In this document: positions 13,965-23,080 of the stretch, one piece after another
Numbering within the stretch: the stretch's first letter is position 1
Layout of the letters: each line of letters begins with the position of its first letter
From: UBA12088 sp041920275
GTDB lineage: Bacteria; Patescibacteriota; Minisyncoccia; Phycocordibacterales; UBA12088
Assembly: GCA_041920275.1 (NCBI GenBank)
Contig: JAYRSE010000007.1
Coordinates: forward strand, 22,796 to 86,795
DNA: 64,000 bases
Direction: 5' to 3'
The notes under the pieces: generated by a model
What the model was told of the DNA's origin: nothing
Database searches by the model: none
The model's input: the letters and a program-made list of their open reading frames with translations, nothing else
Program-made: the position numbers and the translations under genes

Positions 13965-16553
13965 CTATCCCAAGACCTTTTTCAGATACGCACCCGTGTA
14001 CGAGCCCTTGCTTCGCGCCACCTGCTCCGGGGTGCCCTTCGCCACGATCCTGCCTCCACCCGTACCGCCGTCGGGGCCGATATCGATGAGCCAGTCGCAC
14101 GACTTGATCACCTCCATATTGTGCTCGATCAAGAGCACCGTATTACCGCGCTTCACGAGCTCTTGCAGGATATCGATCAACCGGCGTACATCGTCGTAGT
14201 GAAGACCGATCGTCGGCTCGTCGAGAAGGTATATGGTCTTTTGGGTGTACGGTCGGTAGAGCTCGCTCGAGATCTTCACCCGTTGCGCCTCACCTCCGGA
14301 AAGCGTGTTCGCACTTTGACCAAGCTCCAGGTACCCGAGCCCCACATCGGAAAGCGTTTTCAGTCTATCGTAGATCTGCGGAATGTCGACGAAAAAATCA
14401 AGCGCTTCATCGACCGACAGGTGTAGCACATCGTACACATTCTTCTTCTTGTACCGCACCTCGAGCGTGTCCTTGGTGAAGCGCTTGCCGTCGCACACAT
14501 CACAGGTCACGTAGACGGTCGGCAGAAAGTGCATCTCGACCGCGATGGTGCCGTTGCCCTGGCACGCCTCGCACCGACCGCTCCCTCTGTTCTGGGCCAC
14601 ATTGAAAGAAAAGCGAGATGCTTTCCACCCCCGTGCGCGTGACTCCTCCAAAGCGGCGAAGAGCTCGCGAATGTACGACCATGCGCCGGTGTAGGTGGCG
14701 GGGTTGCTGCGCGGAGTACGGCCGATCGGCGACTGATCGATAAGAACGACCCGCGAAAGATACTCCGTCCCGGTCATACCACCGATATTGAAAAGTTCGT
14801 TCGAACGATGCTCCTTCTCCAACCGTGCACGGAGGTTCTTATACAAGAGCTCGTACATGAACGTCGATTTTCCCGAACCGGAAACACCGGTCACACACAC
14901 GAGGCGTCCGAGTGGCACGTCCGCATTGAGGTCACGGATATTGAACGCACTGCCGCCACGAATACGCACCCAGCCGCGGTCCTCATCTCGCCGCTTTTCC
15001 GGAACGGGTATCTCTTCCTCTTTGCGCAGGTACGCGAGCGTTCGCGAACCGCTCTCGTTCTTCTTTGCTGTGAGGAGCTCTTCGAGCCAGCCGGACACCA
15101 CGACCTTACCACCATGCACTCCCGCGCCGGGCCCGATGTCCACGATATAGTCGGAAGCGAAAATCGTGTCCTCGTCGTGCTCGACCACGATAATGGTGTT
15201 GCCGAGGTCGCGAAGCGCGGTCAGGGTCTTGATGAGCCGATCGTTGTCGCGCTGGTGCAGGCCTATCGTCGGTTCGTCGAGCACATAAAGCGCCCCCACC
15301 AGTCCGCTCCCGAGCTGACTTGCAAGACGGATGCGCTGCGCTTCCCCACCCGAGAGCGTGTTCGCGCGACGATCGAGCGTCAGGTACTCGATGCCGACGT
15401 TTTGCATGAACGTGAGCCGCGCTTCGATCTCTTTAAGGACCACGCTCGCTATCTCGCGCTCCTTTTCGGAAAGCGAGAGGTCACGCATGAAGGTGTGCGC
15501 GTCATCGATCGAGAGCGCAGTGAGCTCCACGATGTTCTTGCCGGCACCCGCACCGCCACCCACAAGTACGTGGAGGGCCTCCGGACGCAATCGTGCGCCA
15601 CTACATACGGCACATGTCTCCTCATGAAAAAAACCGGTGGTGCCGAGTCCGTTGCATGCTTCGCACGCACCATACGGAGAGTTGAAAGAAAAGAGGCGCG
15701 GTTCCACCTCCGGAAACGCAACACCGCACGCCGCGCACACGAACTTCGAAGAAAGCGTCTGTGCGGTACCGTCGGGAGACTCGATCTCTATGAGACCGTC
15801 GGACTCGCGGAGTGCAAGCTCGATCGCTTCCGCAAGTCGCTCACGTGCATCCCGTTCTCCCGACCGCAGTGCGCTTGCGTGAATCTCATCCACGAGCGCG
15901 CTGATCGTGTGCCGCACATGCTTGGCAAGCACGATCTTCTCCCGAAGCGGGTACTCGACGCCATCGATCCGCACCCGCTCGTATCCCTTACCCAGCAGAT
16001 CGTAGAGCAACTGGTAATACTCACCCTTACGTCCCACCACAATGGGCGACCAAAGTCGCACCTTGCCACTGTCGTAGGTTACTCCGAGCACCTCCTTGGT
16101 ATGTTTCTGAGCACCGCCCTCGACCGCATCGAACACCACACGCTGCATCTCCTCGCGCGAGAGCTTACGTACCGGCTTGCCACACCCGACACAATATGCG
16201 ACTCCGATGCGGGCATACAGTATGCGGAGATAATCATAGATCTCCGTGATCGTAGCGACCGTCGAGCGCGGGTTGTTCGAGCGCGACTTCTGATCGATGG
16301 ATATGGCAGGCGAAAGGCCGCGTATCTCATCGACGTCGGGCTTCTGCATTTGATTCAGGAATTGGCGCGCGTACGCAGAAAGCGACTCGACGTAGCGCCG
16401 CTGTCCTTCGGCGAAGATCGTGTCGAACGCGAGTGACGACTTGCCGGATCCGGAAAGACCGGTGAACACGATCATTTTATTTCGCGGCATCTCGACCGTG
16501 ACATTCCGCAGATTGTGGGTGCGCGCACCTTTGACGATGATAATATCTTGCAT
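13965..16553 (-). CDS. uvrA: UvrA excinuclease subunit
   Basis: An 862-residue ABC-type damage sensor that loads UvrB on DNA. The first Walker A (TGLSGSGKSSLAFDTIFAEG) is near residue 30, two zinc modules (CEACNGLG...CAVCSG and CEACQGNG...CDVCDG) are intact, and both signature/Walker B pairs (LSGGEAQRIRLASQL, LSGGEAQRVKISSEL with LDEPTIGLH) are present. It is a little shorter than the usual 940, mostly in the insertion regions. ATG 16553 gives the family start MQDIIIVKGARTHNL. TGG-TACACT at 16593-16601 predicts a leader of about 33 bases that can fold (TGCGGA/TCCGCA). Confidence 0.96.
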   Translation of the reverse strand: MQDIIIVKGARTHNLRNVTVEMPRNKMIVFTGLSGSGKSSLAFDTIFAEGQRRYVESLSAYARQFLNQMQKPDVDEIRGLSPAISIDQKSRSNNPRSTVATITEIYDYLRILYARIGVAYCVGCGKPVRKLSREEMQRVVFDAVEGGAQKHTKEVLGVTYDSGKVRLWSPIVVGRKGEYYQLLYDLLGKGYERVRIDGVEYPLREKIVLAKHVRHTISALVDEIHASALRSGERDARERLAEAIELALRESDGLIEIESPDGTAQTLSSKFVCAACGVAFPEVEPRLFSFNSPYGACEACNGLGTTGFFHEETCAVCSGARLRPEALHVLVGGGAGAGKNIVELTALSIDDAHTFMRDLSLSEKEREIASVVLKEIEARLTFMQNVGIEYLTLDRRANTLSGGEAQRIRLASQLGSGLVGALYVLDEPTIGLHQRDNDRLIKTLTALRDLGNTIIVVEHDEDTIFASDYIVDIGPGAGVHGGKVVVSGWLEELLTAKKNESGSRTLAYLRKEEEIPVPEKRRDEDRGWVRIRGGSAFNIRDLNADVPLGRLVCVTGVSGSGKSTFMYELLYKNLRARLEKEHRSNELFNIGGMTGTEYLSRVVLIDQSPIGRTPRSNPATYTGAWSYIRELFAALEESRARGWKASRFSFNVAQNRGSGRCEACQGNGTIAVEMHFLPTVYVTCDVCDGKRFTKDTLEVRYKKKNVYDVLHLSVDEALDFFVDIPQIYDRLKTLSDVGLGYLELGQSANTLSGGEAQRVKISSELYRPYTQKTIYLLDEPTIGLHYDDVRRLIDILQELVKRGNTVLLIEHNMEVIKSCDWLIDIGPDGGTGGGRIVAKGTPEQVARSKGSYTGAYLKKVLG

Positions 16554-16592
16554 GAGGTAATGTGCGGAACAGTAACGAGTGTCCGCAGCACG

Positions 16593-16601
16593 AGTGTACC
16601 A
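16593..16601 (-). promoter_or_regulatory. Extended -10 TGG-TACACT of uvrA
   Basis: The only uvr gene here with a real leader (about 33 bases); the leader holds a possible hairpin with TGCGGA and TCCGCA arms. Confidence 0.5.
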
Positions 16602-16703
16602 CTCTCTTATCCACACTCCAACCGTGTTACAACTCGGGTCTGTGCGGTACGCTTATCATGCAAGTCGTTCGTTTTAGAAACGACACGCTTTTCAAACATC
16701 CAT

Positions 16704-16907
16704 ATGATACACATGCGACAACCATTCTACTCGATCGCTTCCGCTGCGACGTACCTGTTGTGCGCCATCGGTCTCGGCTTGCTTGCCGCCACACCCGATG
16801 CGGTTTTACTGTTCGGCACGACCGCCCCATCCTCCGCTCTATGGGCTCTGTGCGGACTCATGTTCCTTATGGCGTACTTTTCGCTCGTACACCTGAAGTT
16901 CAAGTAG
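16704..16907 (+). CDS. Small membrane protein with two helices
   Basis: A 67-residue protein from ATG 16704 (an ATG at 16713 is also possible). Two hydrophobic helices (about residues 8-30 and 38-60) join through a short loop TAPSSALW, and the end is VHLKFK. It lies between uvrA and uvrB on the opposite strand and overlaps the uvrB 3' end by eight bases. A possible hairpin (GTCGTT/AACGAC arms) lies in the region upstream. No family recognised; the hydrophobic pattern rather than similarity supports it. Confidence 0.5.
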   Translation: MIHMRQPFYSIASAATYLLCAIGLGLLAATPDAVLLFGTTAPSSALWALCGLMFLMAYFSLVHLKFK

Positions 16908-18948
16908 CGGTCTTCCCGACCTCGTGTTCCGATTCAAGCGCGCGTATCTCATCGCGTAGCAATGCCGCAGTCTCAAAGTCCAACCGTTTGACCGCTTGTT
17001 GCATCTGAGCGCGCTTTTCCTTAATGAGCGCGGAGACACTCTTCCCGCGCGCATGGTCGAGAACGAGCAATGAGTGCACGGCCTTTTGGTGCTCGTTGCG
17101 CATGGTCTCGGTGATATCTTTGATCGCTTTGCGGACCGTGGTCGGGGTGATGTGGTGTTTGGAGTTGTACGCCTGCTGTATCACGCGACGCCGTTCCGTT
17201 TCGTCGATCGCGCGACGCATCGACTCGGTCATCCCATCGGCGTAAAGCAATACCCTGCCGTTCACATTGCGTGCGGCCCTGCCTATCGTCTGTATGAGCG
17301 ACGTCTCCGAACGCAAGAATCCTTCTTTGTCGGCATCGAGTATTCCCACCAGAGAAACTTCCGGCAGATCGAGCCCTTCTCGAAGCAGGTTCACTCCCAC
17401 AAGCACATCGAACTCGCCTTTGCGAAACTTGGTGAGTATCTCGATGCGGTCGATCGTCTTTATGTCGCTGTGCAGGTACTCCGCCGCAACTCCTTTATCG
17501 CGCAAAAAGCCCGCGAGGTCCTCCGCCATCTTTTTCGTGAGCGTGGTCACAAGCGCACGTTCCCCCGCTTTCATCGCCCTCTGCGCTTCAATGATGAAAT
17601 CGCGCACCTGCCCTTGGTAGGAGCCACCGCTCACGATCGGTCGCACGATGATCTCGGGGTCCAAAAGTCCCGTGGGGCGAATGATCTGCTCGACCGTGGC
17701 ACCGTTGGGGGGCACGGAAAGCCCGCGCTCGTAGGCGGCAGGAGTCGCACTCGTGTAGATGATCTGCCCGACCCGTTCGTTGAACTCATCGAACATGAGC
17801 GGGCGATTGTCGAGCGCGGAAGGAAGACGAAACCCGTGCTCGACCAATGTTTCCTTCCGAGCCCGATCTCCCGCATACATACCCGAAAGTTGCGGCACGG
17901 TCACATGCGACTCATCGATCACGGTGAGAAAGTCAGGTGTTCCATCGGGCAGGTGCGGAAAATACGAGAGCAGGCTGTGCGGTGGCTCACCCGCTTTTCT
18001 CCCGTCAAAATGGCGAGAATAGTTCTCGATGCCGTTGCAGTACCCAACCTCGCGAATGAGTGCGAGATCGTGCATGGTGCGCCGTTTCAAACGCTCATGT
18101 TCAAGCACTTTGCCACGCTTTTCGAGCTCCTTGAGGCGGACGGTAAGCTCGTGCCGTATGTCATGAAGCGCCCGCTTCGTGTCTTCCGCTGAAGTGATGA
18201 AATGTTTGGCCGGAAAGAGGAAAAGGGTGTCATGCGTGCGTACGATCACCCGCGATATGGCGTCGATCTCTTCGATCGCTTGCAGTCGATCTCCAGAAAA
18301 AGTGTACCGATAGATCACACGCTCGTTGGTCGGCATCACCTCGACCATACTACCGCGCGCACGGAAAAGACCGGGCTCAAGGTCCGCACTCGTCCGGGAG
18401 AAGTGAATGCGTACCAGCTCCCGAATGAACGCCGTGCGATCGAGCGGCATACCGCATTCGGAGCGCAGGTGCACTTTCTCATACTCCGCGGGACTTCCAA
18501 GGCCGTAGATGCACGACACGGACGCGACCACGATCACATCGCGTCGGGTAAGGAGCGCCTGGGTCGACGCGTGTCGCAAGCGCTCTATCTCCGCGTTCAC
18601 CATCGCTTCCTTTTCTATGTAGGTGTCGGAAACCGGCATGTACGCTTCCGGTTGATAGAAGTCATAGTAGGACACGAAGTAGTGCACCGCATTGTCGGGA
18701 AAGAACTCGCGATACTCCTGTGCCAGTTGCGCTGCAAGTGTTTTGTTATGGGCGATCACGAGCGCGGGCTTTCGCACCTGAGCTATCACGTTGGCGATCG
18801 TGTAGGTCTTGCCGGTGCCGGTCGCCCCGAGGAGTGTCTGATGCCGCAGTCCGTCTTGCACGCCCGACACCAGTGCGCGTATCGCTTCCGGCTGGTCGCC
18901 GGCGGGAGGAAACGGGCTGTGGAGAGAAAAGTCGGGTGATGTTGACAT
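16900..18948 (-). CDS. uvrB: UvrB excinuclease subunit
   Basis: A 682-residue DNA-repair helicase that verifies damage and recruits UvrC. Walker A GATGTGKT is at 41-48, the beta-hairpin YYDFYQPEAYMP near 95, the helicase motifs DESHVT, IIYTSATPA, GVNLLREGLDLPE and QTIGRAARN follow, and a C-terminal UVR motif (IKEKRAQMQQAVKRLDFE) binds UvrC. Length is normal. ATG 18948 is supported by a full promoter, TTGAAA-17-TACAAT, ending seven bases upstream, and by the start FSLHSPFPPAGDQPEAI. Divergent from the 97-residue protein gene. Confidence 0.97.
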   Translation of the reverse strand: MSTSPDFSLHSPFPPAGDQPEAIRALVSGVQDGLRHQTLLGATGTGKTYTIANVIAQVRKPALVIAHNKTLAAQLAQEYREFFPDNAVHYFVSYYDFYQPEAYMPVSDTYIEKEAMVNAEIERLRHASTQALLTRRDVIVVASVSCIYGLGSPAEYEKVHLRSECGMPLDRTAFIRELVRIHFSRTSADLEPGLFRARGSMVEVMPTNERVIYRYTFSGDRLQAIEEIDAISRVIVRTHDTLFLFPAKHFITSAEDTKRALHDIRHELTVRLKELEKRGKVLEHERLKRRTMHDLALIREVGYCNGIENYSRHFDGRKAGEPPHSLLSYFPHLPDGTPDFLTVIDESHVTVPQLSGMYAGDRARKETLVEHGFRLPSALDNRPLMFDEFNERVGQIIYTSATPAAYERGLSVPPNGATVEQIIRPTGLLDPEIIVRPIVSGGSYQGQVRDFIIEAQRAMKAGERALVTTLTKKMAEDLAGFLRDKGVAAEYLHSDIKTIDRIEILTKFRKGEFDVLVGVNLLREGLDLPEVSLVGILDADKEGFLRSETSLIQTIGRAARNVNGRVLLYADGMTESMRRAIDETERRRVIQQAYNSKHHITPTTVRKAIKDITETMRNEHQKAVHSLLVLDHARGKSVSALIKEKRAQMQQAVKRLDFETAALLRDEIRALESEHEVGKTAT

Positions 18949-18955
18949 AATACAT

Positions 18956-18984
18956 ATTGTATCGTATCTTGCGTACAGTTTCAA
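18956..18984 (-). promoter_or_regulatory. Full promoter of uvrB (leaderless)
   Basis: TTGAAA (18979-18984), 17-base spacer, TACAAT (18956-18961), then seven bases to the ATG. One of the few leaderless promoters here with a good -35 element. Confidence 0.75.
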
Positions 18985-19006
18985 CCTGTCAAAGAGGGTG
19001 TGGCGC

Positions 19007-19300
19007 ATGGAGACTGAGAATACCCATGTTCAGGAAGGCGACCATGTCATCCATGATGAGCAGTATGGCACTGTGAAGATCGTGCGCGATCTGCACGGCC
19101 ATCATCCGAAGATCCTGTACCGGGGAGACAAGAAATTTCGAGACGATAAGGAGAGTTGGCATCATGGAACAGAAGCACTCCATGAGGCATTCTCCCTCAT
19201 GGGGTTTCGCCTTAACCCGATCTTCCGGAATTTCCGCATCACCACTTATGAAGTGACGCGCGGTGGTCCTTGCGGACTGTTCCTCCTCAAGAAGGAATGA
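19007..19300 (+). CDS. Small soluble protein of unknown function
   Basis: A 97-residue charged protein from ATG 19007, with AAGAGGG eight bases upstream as ribosome binding site. The N-terminal part (EGDHVIHDEQYGTVKIVRDLHGHHPKILYRG) looks like a small beta-barrel, as in KOW/SH3-like or CarD-like folds, but this is only an impression. It has its own terminator and is divergent from uvrB. The opposite frame is also open but lacks a start signal. Confidence 0.6.
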   Translation: METENTHVQEGDHVIHDEQYGTVKIVRDLHGHHPKILYRGDKKFRDDKESWHHGTEALHEAFSLMGFRLNPIFRNFRITTYEVTRGGPCGLFLLKKE

Positions 19301-19306
19301 ACGGCA

Positions 19307-19345
19307 ATCGGCGTCGAGCAACCCGCTCGGTGCCGATCTTTGTTT
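19307..19345 (+). terminator. Terminator after the 97-residue protein
   Basis: ATCGGC-GT-CGAGC pairs with GCTCG-GT-GCCGAT around AACCC (13 pairs, two G-T), followed by CTTTGTTT. Confidence 0.7.
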
Positions 19346-19369
19346 CGGACATTCGGCATGAAAAAATTT

Positions 19370-20545
19370 TCACAGTAGCTCCTGTCGCAATCGTCGCACC
19401 AAGCTCGCGAGGAAATAAAGATTGTGTACGCTCGCAAATGTCGCACCGAGCATCTCATGCGCGATGAAAAGATGCCGAAGGTATGCGCGTGTGTAGCCGG
19501 CCCCGCAGACCATGCACGCACACCCGGGGTCGACCGGCGAAAAGTCTCGCGTATAGCACTCGTTCGTGAGTGACATCTTTACACCTTCGGGTCCGTAGAC
19601 CATGCCGGTTCGGGCAAGTCGTGTGGGCTGCACACAGTCGAACAGGTCGACACCCTGCTCCACCCCGCGGATCAAGTCCTCCGGCTCACCGATCCCGAGC
19701 AAGTGACGCGGCTTCTCGGGCGGGAGCTCATCGGTCACCCACCCGACCGCGGTATCGAGGTCGAGCTTTCGGTAACTGCCTCCGATACCGTACCCGTCGA
19801 ACTCCATGCGGGCGAGCGTGCGAGCGCTTTCCCGGCGCAGGTCCTCGAATCTGCCGCCCTGCACGATACCGAATATCCCTTGTCGCGTCCCCGCTTCAAC
19901 ATTTTGCCGGTGTGCACGCAGCGAACGTTCCGCCCACCGGTGCGTGCGTTCCATCGCCTCCCGCTGGTACGCGTGGTCCGCTTCGGCTCCGGTGCATTCA
20001 TCGAACGCGAAGAAGATGTCCGCGCCGAGCGCATGTTGTATCTCAACACTCCGCTCGGGAGTGAAGCGGTGGAGCGAGCCGTCGATATGCGACGTGAAGC
20101 TCACCCCCTCTTCGTCGATCTGTGCGAGTTTGCCGTGCGAGGTGGCAACATCCGGATCGAACACACTTGCCACACGCGTATCCGCGTCCAACTCTTCGCG
20201 CGACACCTTGGAGACCGTTTTTCCGTATGCGGCGCCGAGCGAAAATACCTGAAACCCACCCGAGTCGGTGAGGAGCGGACCGTTCCACCCCATAAACGCA
20301 TGCAGTCCGCCGGCGGAGCGGACCGCTTCGCTGCCGGGCTGCAGATGCAAATGGTAGGTGTTCGCGATGATCGTCTGCACACCAACCCCGTGCAGCATAT
20401 CGACGGTCACACCCTTCACGGTCGCCTTGGTGCCGACCGCCACGAAGGCAGGCGTCTCGATGTCGCCATGCGGCGTTCGAATGACACCGGCTCGGGCTTT
20501 GGAACCTCTTGAACGAGCGAGTATCTCGAAAGTGATGGGTTGCAT
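19370..20545 (-). CDS. tgt: tRNA-guanine transglycosylase (queuine tRNA-ribosyltransferase)
   Basis: A 391-residue enzyme exchanging guanine-34 for preQ1 or queuine in Asp, Asn, His and Tyr tRNAs. LLTDSGGFQVFSL (Asp94, general acid/base), GGSYRKL and DLFDCVQPTR with the nucleophile Asp303 are intact, and the zinc site CACMVCGAGYTRAYLRHL (Cys342, Cys344, Cys347 and a His) is present. No preQ1 synthesis gene is in the window, so the base may be salvaged (inference). A weak -10 (TATCAA) ends seven bases before the ATG. Confidence 0.95.
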   Translation of the reverse strand: MQPITFEILARSRGSKARAGVIRTPHGDIETPAFVAVGTKATVKGVTVDMLHGVGVQTIIANTYHLHLQPGSEAVRSAGGLHAFMGWNGPLLTDSGGFQVFSLGAAYGKTVSKVSREELDADTRVASVFDPDVATSHGKLAQIDEEGVSFTSHIDGSLHRFTPERSVEIQHALGADIFFAFDECTGAEADHAYQREAMERTHRWAERSLRAHRQNVEAGTRQGIFGIVQGGRFEDLRRESARTLARMEFDGYGIGGSYRKLDLDTAVGWVTDELPPEKPRHLLGIGEPEDLIRGVEQGVDLFDCVQPTRLARTGMVYGPEGVKMSLTNECYTRDFSPVDPGCACMVCGAGYTRAYLRHLFIAHEMLGATFASVHNLYFLASLVRRLRQELL

Positions 20546-20592
20546 GGATAGCTTGATACGTGTCGACAGCAGCGCGACAGGTGTTTCGTATC

Positions 20593-21129
20593 CTATCGCT
20601 CACGCATGCGCCACGCAAGGAACGCGAGGAGTGTGAAAAGCGTGAATCCCATCCACGGCAAGGTGACAAACCCGAACTCGAACACATACCGTGCCACACA
20701 ATCACCCCCGTCCGCAAACGCACCACACAATGCGCCGTCCGTCACCCCCATCTGGTAGAGATGGTGGTACAGTGTGATCGCCATGCCCGCCACGGAAAGC
20801 GAAAGAAGGTACGGCCACACGTTCTTGTCCTTGCGCACCCATGCCACGCTCGCAATGAGCGCGTAGGGAAAAAGCATGGTTCGTGAAAGCCAACACAACA
20901 CGCAGGTTGGGAAACCAACGACTTCCGAATAGAAGAGCGAAAGCAATACTCCCAACAATGCGCTTACACTTGCGAACGGTAGTATGTGAGTAAGAAGTGG
21001 GCGATCGAATGCGGACGGCAACCACGCATGCATCATGGCTCGGGAGACGGCAAGAAAGACCAGGACCACACCCAAACACACCGTAACGACCGCAAAAAGA
21101 TACGTGAGCGATGCAACGTACGGTTCCAT
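20593..21129 (-). CDS. dsbB: DsbB-type disulfide bond formation protein
   Basis: A 178-residue membrane protein with four to five helices. CVLC (Cys76, Cys79) follows a helix, and the second redox pair Cys135 and Cys144 lies in the loop CGAFADGGDC, the DsbB/BdbC pattern. It reoxidises an exported thioredoxin-like oxidase with quinone. The gene starts four bases after the stop of the thioredoxin-like gene, its probable partner. Many secreted proteins of this window carry paired cysteines, which gives it clients. Confidence 0.85.
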   Translation of the reverse strand: MEPYVASLTYLFAVVTVCLGVVLVFLAVSRAMMHAWLPSAFDRPLLTHILPFASVSALLGVLLSLFYSEVVGFPTCVLCWLSRTMLFPYALIASVAWVRKDKNVWPYLLSLSVAGMAITLYHHLYQMGVTDGALCGAFADGGDCVARYVFEFGFVTLPWMGFTLFTLLAFLAWRMRER

Positions 21130-21133
21130 ACAC

Positions 21134-21553
21134 CTACTCTGCCGCCTGTGCCGGAACGGGGCAGTCGGTCGCCTCGGCTAGACCCGCAAGCGCCACCCTG
21201 CCCACCACCTGCTCACCACTGGAAAACACCCACGTGGGATATGCGGTTATCTGCGCATCAGCACATGCTTGTGTCTGCCCGCGACCATCCGGTGTCGTGC
21301 ATTCAACGTATGGGAGCATTTTTGCTGCATCGCCGAAATCTCTTTTCTGCGCTTGACAGTGTGAGCAAGTGAACGAGCCATAGAACTTAGCGCCGCGTTC
21401 GGTGAGACAAGTGGCAAGCGCCGCAAGCCCTTGCGTATCTTTTGACGCCGCACCCGAACCACTGTTGCCCGTGAAGTAAAAGATACCCACAAGTGCGCCA
21501 ACGATGATCGCGGTCGCAAGCAAGGTGAAAATGAGTGATTTATGTTTTTTCAT
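21134..21553 (-). CDS. Membrane-anchored thioredoxin-fold oxidase, DsbA-like partner of DsbB
   Basis: A 139-residue protein with an N-terminal anchor (about residues 6-27) and a small thioredoxin domain. FYGSFTCSHCQAQKRDF (Cys63, Cys66) is the redox site; the cis-Pro loop is ITAYPTW. An extra cysteine pair, Cys86 and about Cys97, occurs in PYVECTTPDGRGQTQAC, as in the thioredoxin domains linked to VKOR. Upstream ATG 21565 is also possible. With DsbB it forms a two-gene disulfide-forming system outside the membrane. Confidence 0.8.
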   Translation of the reverse strand: MKKHKSLIFTLLATAIIVGALVGIFYFTGNSGSGAASKDTQGLAALATCLTERGAKFYGSFTCSHCQAQKRDFGDAAKMLPYVECTTPDGRGQTQACADAQITAYPTWVFSSGEQVVGRVALAGLAEATDCPVPAQAAE

Positions 21554-21652
21554 ATAAATTACCATTAAGCTCTTCAATATCGCTCCTCTATGATACCCGC
21601 AAAACCTATCGAAACCAAATCGTTAGATCGCGCTGTGAAATTTTCCACCGCT

Positions 21653-22261
21653 CTATTGCCCTGTGCTGGTATTGAATCGCACCATCGCGACCTCCCTGCC
21701 CTCGTCGATGATCGCGAGCGCCGCCTGGGCCGCTCTGTCGGCGCTTGTGAGAAGTTCCTCCCATACCGCACCACGCAACGAACGAAGGACGAAGTTGTCC
21801 AACTCCTCACCTTTCGCGGGCTTGGCAATGGTGCCGTCTTGAGCGCGCGGAGCGATGCCGATACGTACCCGCACGAACGCCTTGCTCGCAAACGCTCGCT
21901 CGAGCGACAGCACACCATTGTGGCCACCGGCTCCACGATCGAATGCGACCCGCACGACCCCTTGTGGCAGATCGATGTCATCATGCAGTACGATCACGTG
22001 CGCAAGGTCATCCACCCGCTCTCTGAATGGTCGCACTGAAACTCCCGATCGGTTCATGAACGTCTCGGGCAAGAGAAATGTGACGCTCGCACCACCACGC
22101 GTCACTCCTCGCGTCACCCGCGCTCGAGCGAGCGTATCGGTGTGCCATTCCGCACACGAGCACATGACCGATAGACGTTCAACAGCGACCCTGCCCACAT
22201 TGTGCCTGCTGGTGGCATACCGATCACCCGGATTCCCAAGACCGACTACGAGATACTCCAT
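21653..22261 (-). CDS. pth: Peptidyl-tRNA hydrolase
   Basis: A 202-residue enzyme recycling peptidyl-tRNAs. The start MEYLVVGLGNPGDRYATSRHNVG contains Asn10 and the catalytic His20; TFMNRSG and VLHDDIDLPQG follow, and GAGGHNGVLSL is the conserved glycine loop (FVRVRIGI after it). ATG 22261 is set by a TATACT ending seven bases upstream. Divergent from lepB. Confidence 0.95.
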   Translation of the reverse strand: MEYLVVGLGNPGDRYATSRHNVGRVAVERLSVMCSCAEWHTDTLARARVTRGVTRGGASVTFLLPETFMNRSGVSVRPFRERVDDLAHVIVLHDDIDLPQGVVRVAFDRGAGGHNGVLSLERAFASKAFVRVRIGIAPRAQDGTIAKPAKGEELDNFVLRSLRGAVWEELLTSADRAAQAALAIIDEGREVAMVRFNTSTGQ

Positions 22262-22268
22262 GCGTTGC

Positions 22269-22274
22269 AGTATA
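22269..22274 (-). promoter_or_regulatory. -10 TATACT of pth (leaderless)
   Basis: Seven bases to ATG 22261; no TGN extension but a perfect hexamer. Confidence 0.6.
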
Positions 22275-22351
22275 CAAAATGATCGTAGTCCATGAAAGCG
22301 GATCAAAGTGATATGCGGAGCATGTTGCAACACTTGCACACTTCATTTTTG

Positions 22352-22360
22352 TGGTATACT
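22352..22360 (+). promoter_or_regulatory. Extended -10 TGG-TATACT of lepB
   Basis: TATACT at 22355-22360, 27 bases before ATG 22388, so lepB should have a leader of about 20 bases. A TTGCAC lies 15 bases upstream. Confidence 0.6.
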
Positions 22361-22387
22361 TACCATATCGTTCACCTCTCCTGTTCT

Positions 22388-23071
22388 ATGGATCCGCTTA
22401 ACATACAACCGCGCTCCACGTATCGCGCATTGCAGAACTCACAATCGTTCGAAAGCGACACGGAGGATTGGAACGAGATTGACCGTAACGAAGTGCCCGA
22501 AGCCGATCGACCACAGGAAAGCATCATCAGCGAGATATTCAAGTTCTCCGTACTCGCGATCGCGATCGTCATCCCGTTCCGCATCTACATCGCACAACCG
22601 TTCGTGGTGAGCGGTGCATCGATGGCGCCCACCTTCGAAACCGGCGAGTACCTCATCGTCGACCGCGCCACCTACCATTTTGAACAACCGCAACGGGGCG
22701 ATGTGGTCATATTTCGCTACCCCAGCGACCCGTCGAAATTTTTCATTAAGCGAATCATCGGTCTTCCGGGTGAGACTGTCGAACTTGCCAACGGCGTAAG
22801 TTCGATCGTGGGAACGAACGGTGAACGTGTCTCGCTCGACGAACCGTACCTCAAGACCGACCGCACGGACGACCACATCACCACCCGACTATCCTCGGAC
22901 GAATACTTCGTGATGGGTGACAACCGTGGTGCGAGCTCCGACTCGAGAACATGGGGACCCGTTCCTCGCGAGAACATCGTGGGAAGGGCGCTCATTCGTC
23001 TTTTGCCTCCGACACACTTCGGCATATTTCCCGGGAGCTACACATATACTCGGGAAGTGCCCGCTTCATAA
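22388..23071 (+). CDS. lepB: Signal peptidase I
   Basis: A 227-residue membrane protease that removes signal peptides from the many exported proteins of this window. A 50-residue acidic cytoplasmic tail is followed by one transmembrane helix (about 52-70); VVSGASMAPT carries the nucleophile Ser78, KFFIKRIIGLPGE the base Lys121, and GDNRGASSDSRTWGPVP is the family's box E. ATG 22388 follows the extended -10 at 22352 and gives a plausible tail. The HisRS-like gene starts nine bases after its stop, so the two are probably one transcript. Confidence 0.95.
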   Translation: MDPLNIQPRSTYRALQNSQSFESDTEDWNEIDRNEVPEADRPQESIISEIFKFSVLAIAIVIPFRIYIAQPFVVSGASMAPTFETGEYLIVDRATYHFEQPQRGDVVIFRYPSDPSKFFIKRIIGLPGETVELANGVSSIVGTNGERVSLDEPYLKTDRTDDHITTRLSSDEYFVMGDNRGASSDSRTWGPVPRENIVGRALIRLLPPTHFGIFPGSYTYTREVPAS

Positions 23072-23080
23072 CGTCGTCCC

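Noticed and set aside
14808..16436. A 542-codon open frame antisense to uvrA
   Set aside because: uvrA is unmistakable on the other strand; the frame is open because of GC-rich codon bias and encodes no recognisable domain.
18989..19321. A 110-codon minus-strand frame opposite the 97-residue protein
   Set aside because: It lacks a ribosome binding site or promoter, while the plus-strand frame has both a ribosome binding site and a terminator.
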